Below, in pieces: positions 38,040 through 48,336 of a stretch of DNA of 64,000 bases. The translations under genes and the position numbers were made by a program. Position 1 is the stretch's first letter; each line of letters starts with the position of its first letter. Source of the DNA: Gentiana macrophylla (lineage: Eukaryota; Streptophyta; Magnoliopsida; Gentianales; Gentianaceae). The notes beneath the pieces were generated by a model. That model was not told the origin of the DNA, ran no database searches, and saw only the letters and a list, made by a program, of their open reading frames with translations. Where the stretch lies: NCBI GenBank assembly GCA_026214975.1, contig JAOBSW010000686.1, forward strand, positions 124,001 to 188,000. The letters are read 5' to 3'.

Positions 38040-38960
38040 TGTCACCATCATTCAAAGCCTTCACCACTAGTCTATCATCCACTACCTTACCTAAAGGTGT
38101 CCATGAAGCTCTTCTGGTACTTGAGTGGAAGGAAGCAGATCTTGAAGAAATGAGGGCACTAAAGAAAAATGGGACCAGGGAAGCTATTCTCCTGCTATAA
38201 GGAAGGAAAACAGCGGGATGTAAGTGGGTATTTATGGTAAAATATAATACTGATGGAAGCATTCAGAGACGTAAGTCTAGGTTAGTGGCCAAGGGCTACT
38301 CATAAACATATGGAATTAACTACTCAGAAACTTTTTCACCTGTGGACAAACTCAACACAATAAGAATTCTATGGTTTGTGGCAGTAAACTTGGACTAGCC
38401 ACTTATGCAGCTGGATGTAAAGAATGCTTTTCATCATAGGGAAATAAAAAGGGAAGTCTACATGGATCCTCCTCCAGGATATACTAAACAGCTTTGAGAC
38501 AAGGTCTGTAAACTCAAGATGTCCTTATATGGACTCAAACAGAGTCCATAGGCTTGGTTTGATAGATTCATAAAGTTCATGAAAATGACAGGTTTTGTAC
38601 AAGGAAGGTCTGATCACACTATGTTTATAAAAAGATCAGGGAAGGGCAAACTAACTGCTCTAATTGTGTATGTGGATGACATCATTCTGACTAGAATGAT
38701 GAAGAGGCAGCAATTATGGTTAAGAAACAGCTGGCTTCAGAATTTGAAATCAAAGATTTGGGACCTTTGAGACACTTTCTTGGAATGGAAGTAGCCAGGT
38801 CTTCTAAGGGCTTGGTGCAAACTGAGAGAAACTATACCCTAGATTTGCTGAAGGAGGCTGGTTTGGAGGGTGCCATACCAACAAACACACTAGTAGAATG
38901 CAATCTCAAGCTTGGAAGTGCCAAAGGCTATCCTATTGATATGGGAAGCTATCAAATATT
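38040..38960 (+). pseudogene. Copia 2 reverse transcriptase
   Basis: Pieces in order: KYNTDGSIQR, SRLVAKGYS, a stop, TYGINYSETFSPVDKLNT, QLDVKNAF, EVYMDPPPGYTK, KMSLYGLKQSP and IVYVDDIILT with YVDD at 38669-38680. After a frameshift come EFEIKDLGPLRHFLGMEVAR and LLKEAGLEGA. At least four stop codons interrupt it. Confidence 0.85.
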
Positions 38961-41520
38961 GGTTAGGAAACTCATCTACCTAGGACCCACCAAGCCTGAT
39001 GTGTCCTATGTAGTTAGTATACTGAGCCAGTTCATGCATTCACCCAATGAGGCTCATATGGAGGCATCCAGGGGATTGTTGAGATATCTAAAAACCACAC
39101 CTGGAAAAGGACTTTACTTCAGAAAGAGTGACATCAGAAATGTATCTGTGTACACAGATGCAGACTGGGGGACTTGAATCAAGGAGAGGAGATCCATGAC
39201 AGGGTATTGTATTTATGTATGGGGGAACCTAGTCACTTGGAGAAGCAAAAAATAGACTGTTGTAGGCAGACGTACGGTTGAAGCAGATTTCAAGGCCATG
39301 GCTTTGGGGATCTGTGAAGGTCTATGGATCAAACAAGTGATGGAGGACATTGGGGTAGATATATCTGGGACTATGTTGTTGTATTTGTTGAAATAGTGTC
39401 CTAAACAAGATCGGGTTGGACCGGATCCGACCGATTCGGGTCATATCTACCATTTCTTTATGTTTATACAAACGATAAATGGCTTTAATGTTATAATATA
39501 TTCTATTTATCCATATGAACCAATTTGTGATTGTATATATGATAACGTCCCTAGTGTCAAACTATGAAAGAGAAACCATGATAATGATTATGGTTGATGA
39601 GATCTAGACTCACTTTAAAAGGTTTGATACTTAAATGTCTCTAGTCGTATATTCTATTAAATGGGACATTAATATATAGTATGATTAGACAAGCATGTAT
39701 TGGATGTCTTCTATTTTATTGAAGATGGGGATAGATCTCGTCTATCAAAGTGTAGAGACATTTGGACTCTATGTGGACATGTATTAGAGAATGCATACGT
39801 TAGAATGACCCACTTACGTTATTAAGTGTCGCACTATATGGCGGTTGTGAAATTATCCTAAGACCGGAGTCTTCATGACATCACTGTGTGGATTGTCATA
39901 CATTGACAGTATTGAGGTTTCCCCTAGCCATGGGGTGATCATGCGATATTGATTGGGTGTGACACTGAAGCATGCATATGATTCATGTTGCTCGTCCAGA
40001 AATCGCGTATCCTATGATTAGGATTGAATATCCAAAAGGGCCTTCTTATAAGGATTGTCTTACTCTTGTGAATCTTTGCAAAGTGGAAGTAATTGAGTTA
40101 CTTCGAGAGAGCATGATATCCAAATTATAAGATATGGTCGTTGATGTATTGACACTCGATGTACGACCGAAGGATATTCTATCAGTGATAGGATTCTATT
40201 TACACGGTAACTGTTTCACATTAAAGGTAGTAGTCAATCCATTTGACTCTTCCGATGATTAGGGGTCACGGTGTGTTGCTAGACGCTATTCCCTGATTGT
40301 TAGGCATGAAGGGTATTTTCGTAATTTGCAGTTTGCGTCTACGATCAATATATTTGGAAGCCTATCGGGTCACACACATAAGAACATCTAGCCAGATTAA
40401 AATACGGTTAGAGTGATAACGAAATAAGGAAAGTATTATCTCGACTGTAAATTGTTATAGTGATAAATTAATATGGTGGTACTTTTTTATTATGAATAAA
40501 TTAAATACAAGATATTAATTATGTTGATTAATTAAATATACATAGTTGATGAATGAGTCGAAGTTATTTGTGTATATTGATACACATGTATTTTTGCAAA
40601 TTAAGTAATCATAACATTATATTAATTAAGAATATTCCAGATGTCAATATATTGGCAATATGGGGGGGCCATGTTAAGTGTGTAAAATACACTTGGATTG
40701 TGTAATTTAATTAATAAGATTACCATATATTAATATTAGATATTAATTGATTTTTGAAAATTAGATTTATGGTAATAAGATAAAAATAGTCAATATTAGA
40801 TATTGACAGTATCTTGGAAATATTTAACATGAGAAATTAAATTAAATGAGATAATTCAATCAAAGACACATTCCATATTTTATTAGAAAAATATTTTCTT
40901 TCTCCTCAATCTACTAGGAAGCTTCTCCCATTCAGTTTTCGAGGCATAGGGGCCCCACTTTTCTCTATATAAGAGAGGAGTTGGCTAGCTCTTTTGTACA
41001 TCACAATTAGAAGTGTTCTAATTTACTAAAAAAATGAGAGCTTCCTAAAGAGTTTTGAGAGAGTTAAAATGTCGGTCTAGCAACCGAGTTTTTCTAGAAG
41101 CAATCCATGATGGGATTCCGGGCTGTTTGTGTGGATGACCGGTAGAGGCCGAATGCTTGGGCGTCTTCATGCAGAAACTACAACCGTAGACAAAGCGTCG
41201 ATCCAATTGGATCAACCAAGGTATTCTCTTGTCTACTTCTTTTATGCTTGTTGCTTAAACAAAGTCGATCTTGGGAAAAAGGAAATTAAAATTTTTAGTT
41301 CCGCTGCGTCCCGCGTTGATTTCCTAACAGTATTGTGATAACAAGGCAGCAATTGACATTGCAAATGACCCTATACAACATGATAGGACCAAACATGTGG
41401 AGATTGACAGGCACTTTATTAAAGAAAAGTTAGAGAGTGGGGTATTCTGTGTGACATTTCTACCATCCACACAGCAAATTGCAGATGGGCTGACCAAGGC
41501 TTTGGGCAGGGGGTAGTTGG
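38961..41520 (+). pseudogene. Copia 2 RNase H, split by the solo LTR
   Basis: YTDADWGT lies near 39155. Then, past a stop, RRSMTGYCIYVWGNLVTWRS and ALGICEGLWIKQVMEDIG lead to TMLLY, where the solo LTR enters (39386). After it CDNKAAIDIANDPIQHDRTK and HVEIDRHFIKEKL continue in frame when one GTATT is removed. It ends LGLIDIFAPLES. Confidence 0.9.
39386..41329 (+). mobile_element. Solo LTR, 1944 bp, TSD GTATT
   Basis: It begins TGTTGAAATAGTGTCC and ends TTGATTTCCTAACA, flanked by perfect GTATT repeats (39381-39385 and 41330-41334). CTCTATATAAGAGAGG at about 40972-40987 is a good TATA box, with transcript-leader-like sequence after it. It holds no PBS, purine tract or pol sequence, so it is a single LTR left by recombination between the LTRs of a larger element. 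The same family occurs inverted at 1-694. Confidence 0.93.
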
Positions 41521-41566
41521 ACTACTTTGTGAGAAAGTTGGGCCTTATAGATATCTTCGCTCCATT

Positions 41567-41668
41567 AGAATCCTAAGAGGTTAAGTTTCCTAATTTTTTT
41601 GTATAAATAATGACTCATAATGATGAATAAAATTAAGAAGCCTAAGTTAAAAGGTTGCTCTTTTAACA
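41567..41668 (+). mobile_element. Copia 2 3' LTR, lacking its first half
   Basis: GAATCCTAAGAGGTTAAG to CTCTTTTAACA matches the last ~100 bp of the 5' LTR. The upstream part of the LTR is deleted, so pol runs directly into mid-LTR. Confidence 0.85.
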
Positions 41669-42046
41669 ATAATCTTTGTGCCGACATAGCAGAGTTTGAT
41701 GAAAAAAATTAAATAGGGTCACGGTTCCATCTGACCACCCGATCGTAGCAATATGAGCCACCTTACCGTTATTTCGGAAACGGGTGTTGGGATACTGATA
41801 TTATGAAATAGTACGAAATGGGGAAGGAGAAACGTAACGCATAACATAGCTGAAACGTAACCAACTGAGTTATTGATGTTTCCAAAATAAAGTTTAGTTC
41901 ACAAAGTTTTATTTTCAAGCCTGCACTACCCAACTTTTAGCTTAGGGTCCCTTGGGTCAATCTTTTTATATTGGGTTAATGTTTTAAGGAAGACACATCA
42001 GAAAATGTTTAAATATGTACTTTAAAGCAAGCCACTCGTTTACATG
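41669..42046. other. Short flank between two elements, nothing recognised
   Basis: Moderate AT content, no ORF with recognisable similarity. Confidence 0.5.
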
Positions 42047-42051
42047 TGCAT

Positions 42052-43444
42052 TGATAACGCCATAAATACTACCTTTAATTATACCTATATTTGCCCCGAA
42101 TCATGCTCAAGAGGAGATAGATAGGCTCGTTATCTGATGGAATATGTGTTAAATGCTATGTGCATGATTCTAGGTTTCGATTCTACATTTGTGTTATTAT
42201 CCCATTGATTTGGTACTGTTTTGCTTTATTTTATACACTTTTTAGGTTGTCCCAAACTCTGGGCAGTTAAGGACGGATCTGGACTAAAAGGTTGACATTG
42301 GGCCAAGTGAATGAAGTCTAGGAAGAAATCTACCAGAAAAAGGGTTAAAAAGCTGGGCCTGTTTACCGAAGCCCACGCCCGGTTTACCGAGGACTTGGAG
42401 GACTAGAAATTGATGTTTGCCGCATCTACTAGGTTGGTTAGGGTTTTATTGATTCTAAAGTTGGCTAATGTATCTATATAAGGCCGCAGAACTCGAACAA
42501 CAACATATGTCTACATTATGCATCAAAATACTTTGATAGATTTTATACAATTTGAAATAAAGTTCTTATAATCTTTTGGTGATTTATTTTCTGGTTTCCT
42601 CCCTTCCTCACCATCTCTATCTTGAATAGATCAAGCTAGATCTCCATAATTGAAGGTATGAAGCTTTGAACGTTCATTTATGTCCTTATTATGGTAGATC
42701 TACTTGTATTTACGTGTTATAGTTGATCTGCATGTTTAACAACCCTATAATTTACTTGAATCAATCAGAACGAAAAATGTAGATTCTAGAAATAGGAAAA
42801 GCCACCCCCGGTAAACCGGCGGTCTATACAGGTTTACTGAGGAAATATTTTGAAAACCTAGTCTGGAGATTTGGCATCAGTACGTTGATAGAAAGGTTTA
42901 ATTAATAGTAGGTTAGATCTGCCAATCTGCTTATTGTATTCGTAAATTAACACGAAGGACTTGCAAGGTGAAGTGTTAGTTAGGACATTGTCTTGATGGA
43001 TCCCAAGTAACGTGCTAGTCATTATCGATAGCTGCTTAGGGAGGATTTCAGTCTTGTACCATCATATCTAGATCTTATTGCTTATGAACTAATACAACCA
43101 ACGAAGGAGGTTAGTTGCGTATAGATATTCCGTTGTCCTTACAATGGAAGTAGATATGAGTGAAAGATGCACCTGTAGCTAAAACTGAATTTAAGGAAAT
43201 TATGTGGGGAAGTAAACATAAGGATTAACTAGACCAAGTTATTAGATAGGTAGGATGGGGAAGGAATATCATGTTTCTTTTATGTTCATTGTTGGTCAAA
43301 GACCATATTTGATCTCTTAATTTAATTAGACTCGTTTATACTTGAGTTGCATTGTCTCTCTGGGATCGACCTTGATTTGCCCTTGCTATACTACGATTCA
43401 CCTAGTACTCTTGCTAGTATAAGCGACTTACACGCACGACATCA
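42052..43444 (+). mobile_element. Athila-like 5' LTR
   Basis: It runs from TGATAACGCCATAAATAC to ACGACATCA. CTATATAAGG at about 42474-42483 is a TATA box. It contains the paired GGTTTACCG-type motifs at 42361/42382 and 42810/42831. Confidence 0.93.
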
Positions 43445-43450
43445 TGTTTT

Positions 43451-43468
43451 TGGCGCCGTTGCCAGGGA
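43451..43468 (+). promoter_or_regulatory. Primer-binding site, tRNA-Asp type
   Basis: TGGCGCCGTTGCCAGGGA lies six bases after the LTR. It is complementary to the 3' end of plant tRNA-Asp except for one base, the PBS type usual for Athila-like elements. Confidence 0.85.
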
Positions 43469-43931
43469 CTGTGGCCAATTTCAAGGATGAATGTTTTTAA
43501 CTTTAATTAAGAGGTTGTTTTTTTCTTTTAATTTATCTTTTTGAATCTTGAGTCATCCAGAAATAAATCTGCAACGTTTTACTGTAAGCAATTCATTGTC
43601 CGATTTACCGTGGGTTGCCCCCGATTTACCGAGGGACAGAAAATCAAGTTCTGGCAACCTCTGTGTTTCAGTGTATATCCCTGTTAGTTTTAGTTAGTAA
43701 GTCCGCAATATTTGGGTCTAATCCAAACCGAGGTGGGAGTTGCTAACCGTTCTTTGTTTTTTTTTTGTCTTTTTTGCTGGAATCCCGTGACACTTCGGAA
43801 ATTCATTCAGCAAGAGTTGATAAAGGCTAGACAAGTCAAACACTATGCCTCGAAAAGTGTTGAATATCAAACCAATATCCATGTACCCAGGATCAAAAGT
43901 CTGAGAGCAATATGAAACGGATAAGAAACGA
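43469..43931 (+). other. Leader and decayed gag region
   Basis: There is no recognisable gag domain. A paired motif lies at 43602/43623. Short ORFs here have no family match. Confidence 0.4.
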
Positions 43932-44432
43932 GTGGAGGAGGAAGAAGGGGAACTTAAACGCAAAGCCGAAGAGAACCAGAAAGAGTACGAAACGTATCGG
44001 TCAGGTGAGTTTCCTATTGAGTTGATTGATATATCTTTTGATTACGATTCTGATGATCCTGAAGAGGATCTCGACACTATGTTTTTAGAGTGTGAGGATT
44101 ACCCGGACTCTGATACTGTAGTGAAGCTAGGAGACCCCGGGATGTTTCGACTCCCGATTTCAATCAACGGTGTATATGTAGGTTTAGGGCTCTGCGACTG
44201 CGGTTCAATTTGCAATATTCTTCCTTTCTCCCTCCGCCAGAAAATAAAGATTAAGGTGACCATGGACAAAACCCGGTCCATGACCTTTGTCGATCGAACC
44301 AGAGATATGCCTGCCGGTGTGCTAAAGAATTGCACAATCAAGGCAGGAGGATTCTCATTCCCGATAGATTTCACAGTCTTAGACATACCAGAAGATCCTA
44401 GTACCCCAGGTCTATTAGGAAGGCCTTTCTGA
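43932..44432 (+). CDS. Gypsy protease-like ORF (166 residues)
   Basis: An acidic N-terminus with a charged stretch (EEEEGELKRKAEENQKEYE) is followed by a retropepsin-like fold region: ADxGS-type CDCGSICNILPFSLRQKI in place of DLGASVNLMP, then GVLKNCTIKAGGFSFPIDF and DPSTPGLLGRPF, the ILGRPF-type end of Athila/Tat proteases. The catalytic Asp is kept but the next residue is Cys and the third is Gly (DCGS). It is open from an internal Met; the original protein probably began upstream as gag-pol. The role would be polyprotein cleavage; activity is doubtful. Confidence 0.75.
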   Translation: MEEEEGELKRKAEENQKEYETYRSGEFPIELIDISFDYDSDDPEEDLDTMFLECEDYPDSDTVVKLGDPGMFRLPISINGVYVGLGLCDCGSICNILPFSLRQKIKIKVTMDKTRSMTFVDRTRDMPAGVLKNCTIKAGGFSFPIDFTVLDIPEDPSTPGLLGRPF

Positions 44433-45240
44433 GCGACCAGCCTTTCGATCATGGATTATGATAACGGGGAAATCACTCTAAGGTTGAACAATGATACAGT
44501 AACTGTTAAGATCTGAGACCCCTAGACAATAGGCCTGAAAGTTGCATGATGACTGATGGTTCCAGAGACGTTAAATTTGTGGAGATAAGAGATGAGAGGT
44601 CAAGGCATCGAGAGGTTCTTGTAGAAACCTATGAGCAGGAGTTTATAAGTTTACTACTTAGAGAACACGAGGAGAAGGACCACAACACGATGCTCTCAAA
44701 AGCCAGTCCTTCCGTATTGCGTAGTGAAAATGTAGAGCCAAAAAGAGAGAATGTGGAGTCCTTCGACAGAAAGGTAAAGTCTCGAAGTAGGGGTAGACCT
44801 TGTGCATGAGCTAAGAGAGCGAGACGTGCAAAGAAGAGAGCTCATAGAATTTTCTGTGAAAAACCATGAAATAGCACTCCTGGAGGATAAGGACAAACGA
44901 GAAAGGAAGTCCATGATGGTTAAGACCTCGAAAGTGCAAGTTTGGCGAGTTAGATCACTAACCATTGGCTGTGTGAAGATCCAAAGGTAAGTCGAGCTGG
45001 CGACTATAAACTCAGAACTATTTCCTGAACCCTTAGTTAGGATAAGAGTCAAAAGTAGCCGGATGAAAGGACGAGCTTTTTTTCATCCTACCACACCCTT
45101 AGGTTTGAAACCGATGGCTGTTGGGAAGGTTTTTTTACTCGTTGTGGATTCTAGTGAAATAGGTTAGGATTGAGTCAAAAATAAAAACAGAAGGAGTAAA
45201 AAATAGTGATTTGAGGTCAGGATTGAGCAGTAAGTTAATG
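44433..45240 (+). pseudogene. Decayed interior after the protease
   Basis: Highly charged short frames (EIRDERSRHREVLVETYEQE, then KVKSRSRGRP) are separated by stops. This resembles the hydrophilic linker before RT in Gypsy pol, but RT itself is absent. Confidence 0.4.
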
Positions 45241-45754
45241 TAAGGTGTGCAGAATAAGAACTGAGAAAATTTGGAGAAAAGTTGGCTCCGGTAAATTGGG
45301 TGTACACCCTCAGTCAGTAGAAACGCCTATTTTGCCCTATTTTCAATCATTTCCTCCTTTCCCACACTCTACCATTACTCCACCTCAATCCCCTCACCAC
45401 CATTACTCCTCTACCCACTATCCCATTAAATCCTTCCATCTCATATCTCTTCCACCTATATAAACACCCATTCACCACCATCATTCTTCATCTTCCACAA
45501 TTTTCTTCTTCTTCATTATACATTTATCCCATTCTTTTTATACTTCTAAAAAATTCGGCCACCACTATCATCACTGTCACCAACCATCACCACCCTTACC
45601 ACCACCACTAACAACCATTTTCCTTCCATCTCAACACCCAGAACACCCCTTTAAAATTTTCCGTTGCTGTGTGGCACTACTGTGACATCATTGTTGTTGT
45701 TTTTGTTGTAGTTTATCTTCTTTCATCATCAGCCTCACTGTCCTAGAAAAAAAA
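45241..45754 (+). promoter_or_regulatory. C/T-rich segment with TATA box, possible internal promoter
   Basis: A long pyrimidine-rich stretch (45330-45660) contains CACCTATATAAACACCC, TATA box at about 45457-45464, nearly 300 bp ahead of the downstream ORF. Such a segment could drive the second ORF separately. This is inferred from sequence only. Confidence 0.4.
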
Positions 45755-46947
45755 TTGGAAAAAATAGGCAGGGTAAATCGGCCTATAGGTCCGGTAAACC
45801 GAGGGTCCATTTTTAGAACTGAATCAGTATATCAGCAGTCTCTGTGTCTAGCCACTATAGGTCCAAAATGCAGCAGAACTTTTTGTCGTCCATGCGGTCA
45901 TCAGTTTGTCTATGCCGATGCCAGCCCTTTGATTGACGGGGTTGAGTATTTCGATTCTTTACAGACTTATGATTCATTCAGAGGACACTGGAATGGTTGA
46001 TCTATTAGTCGTGAACATGGCGGTGACTTGGAGGATTGTGGCAGTATCTTGCTCCAGGTCATGAAATTCCACGATATTCTTGATATGGTATAGGCACCAA
46101 GCCGGTTAAATGCTACGATTGTGCGAGAGTTCTATGTGTATCTGGCACACAACCCAGGAGCTACATTTGCTATGGTCCGAGGGGTTAAAGTGGATTTCAC
46201 CATCGAGCAGATCAACGAATACTATAGGGTTAGAAATCCACCAGTAGGCCTGGAAGAATACACATCATCCTCCAATGTTGATGATCTGGAGTGGATGCGG
46301 ATGATAGTTGATTACTTTAAGGTTGAATGGAAGAGAATCAAATGGGAGCCCCCACAATCTTTCTAGAAAATGACCTATCCTGGGATAGGAAGATCCTGAA
46401 CATATTTGTCTGTTCCCGCCTTCTGCCAACCAAGCACACGGTATCTGTTACACCGAGGTGGGCGGAATTGATGTTCTATCTGGAGCAGGAATCTCCAGTT
46501 AACATCGGCCTCCTGATGCATAGCCAAGAGCAAGATATTTCCGTTGACACCGAGCAGGAGCAGCTACCTTATGGGACTTTGATAGATATGTTCACTCTGG
46601 AGAACAAGGTTCCGGTTTTGGTCAGTGACGATTTGAAAGAGCCTGAGCCGAAGATCAACTCATAGTCGGTTCTAAAAGCACCCATACGTGTGGGTCTAAG
46701 AGCTGAGAGAGAACGTACTCTGGTCCATGGAGGGGCTCGATCTTAGAGGGCTTTGATTGAGGAGAATGCAAGAGAGATTGCGAGCTGGCATCACAAAATG
46801 GACAGAATGATGGACTTTTTATCCATTCCTCCTTCGACCCCACCACCTAGGACTGCCCCACGTCACGAAGCGTCTTCTTCCTCTGTTGCTGCCTCAAGTT
46901 CTGGACCACCTCCCAGTTTTGAGCCACAAGATGACTGGGAGGAATAA
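45755..46947 (+). pseudogene. Putative plant transposon protein domain ORF, broken
   Basis: Segments read in order are VYADASPLIDGVEYFDSL, then VREFYVYLAHNPGATFAMVR and GVKVDFTIEQINEYYRV, then after a frameshift NIFVCSRLLPTKHTVSVTPR, a YGTLIDMFTLE-type segment and a Ser/Pro-rich tail. This matches the 'putative plant transposon protein' domain seen in many plant retroelement ORFs. Stops at 45998-46000, near 46090 and at 46364-46366, plus a frameshift at about 46360, break it. The molecular function of the family is unknown to me. Confidence 0.75.
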
Positions 46948-48212
46948 TCCGATGAGGACTAGTTATTATTATTTCTTGTTGTTATTTTCCATTTTGTATA
47001 TTTTAGTTTTTATTTTTATTTTTCCTATCTAGTAATATGGAAGACTTTTTATATTATAATGATTTTGTCAGCTAAAATTGTTTTGGAGTTATTACATTTC
47101 ACTTTTACTGCCACATTTTTTATCATACGGTTATTGTCACCCGAGTTCCGTCTCTTGTTTTGTATGAGCTCACTATAGCAGATTTCTGAGGAGTTTTATT
47201 CCGCACCCTTTTAATTGATGACGATCCGTACTTATTCCGCTGTGCGCTTACCAATCTAAGTTCTTCTCTGTTTTAATTTTTTAATCTTCTCATTGGGGAC
47301 AATGCTTCGATTAAGTGGGGTGTAGGAGCGTCACTTAGCTTTTTAGCATTATATTCCGTTAATTGCATGACTATATTGATTCTCTTGACGCACGTTTCAC
47401 CACATAGATTTTGATTCGTTTCATCAAAATTTTCGAAAGAGATGACGTCTTCGACCTTTCGGAGTTAATTAATTATATCTTTGTTCCACTTTGCATAAGT
47501 AAAAGTAGTGCCCACTTCTGAAGTAGAGACGTATGAAGCGTATATTCTGTTGTGAACCACCATCTTAAGCACGTATAACTCACTTTCCTTGCTGTGTAGT
47601 CGATAGATCATTACTTTGACTAGAGTTGACCCTAGTTCTACCTATGGTCATTCAGGTCAAGTTGTGGATCTTATACGGGCTAAGGAATTACGGATTCGGT
47701 AGTTTATCAGAGTGAGACCGTGAGGATATATAGAAGTATGAGCGTTCACCCGCCAAGAAAGAGAAATAAATTGCATGAAATATATATATCTATATTCTCT
47801 TTAGCAAAACAAAGTCGATTGAGCGTAAGACACATGACTCTCATATCAAATAGGCCGATAAACACGAGTCTAGAGTAATACTCGGTTCTCGATCTGCCTC
47901 GCCCAGTTGACTTGACCTAAGCAATAAAAGAAAAAATCCATTGGTAAAATAAATAGCATAAGCGAAAAGCATGTTCGTGACTGGTTAGTTTGACTATGGG
48001 TTGACGCAATGTGAGATTGCCTGCATTACTAGAGATCGAGGAGTTATTGCACACATACAATGGTTCATGACATGAATATTGTTTGCGTTACTTATGGATG
48101 TGAGTGACATGATCTTGATCTTGACTTTGTGAGGCATAGCTATTTTAAATTAACTTGTAGTGGTCAGGATTTTTTTTTCTTTTCGCCTTTTTGCTCGGGA
48201 CGATCAAAAGCT
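46948..48212 (+). other. 3' untranslated interior of the Athila-like element
   Basis: GGGGACAATGCTTCGATTAA followed by GTGGGGTGTAGG (about 47297-47328) resembles the purine-rich end found just before LTRs, but lies 0.9 kb upstream of the true one. No genes are seen. Confidence 0.5.
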
Positions 48213-48224
48213 AAGTGGGGGGTA
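48213..48224 (+). promoter_or_regulatory. Polypurine tract of the Athila-like element
   Basis: AAGTGGGGGGTAG immediately precedes the 3' LTR start at 48227. Confidence 0.85.
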
Positions 48225-48226
48225 GT

Positions 48227-48288
48227 TGATAATGCCCTAAATTGTACCATTAATTATTCCTTTATTTGCCTCGAATCATGGTCAAAAG

Positions 48289-48336
<48 letters not shown>

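Larger units (their letters stand above)
34902..41668 (+). mobile_element. Ty1/Copia element 2, decayed, interrupted by a solo LTR
   Basis: 5' LTR, tRNA-Met PBS, gag, protease, integrase, RT, RNase H and a shortened 3' LTR lie in Copia order. The flanks ATCAT (34897-34901) and ATAAT (41669-41673) differ by one base and may be the aged target duplication. Many stops and frameshifts are present. Without the 1944-bp insertion it is about 4.8 kb, a typical Copia length. Confidence 0.9.

Noticed and set aside
45245..45463. Pro/His/Ser-rich ORF
   Set aside because: It arises from the C/T-rich promoter-like tract; composition alone explains the open frame.
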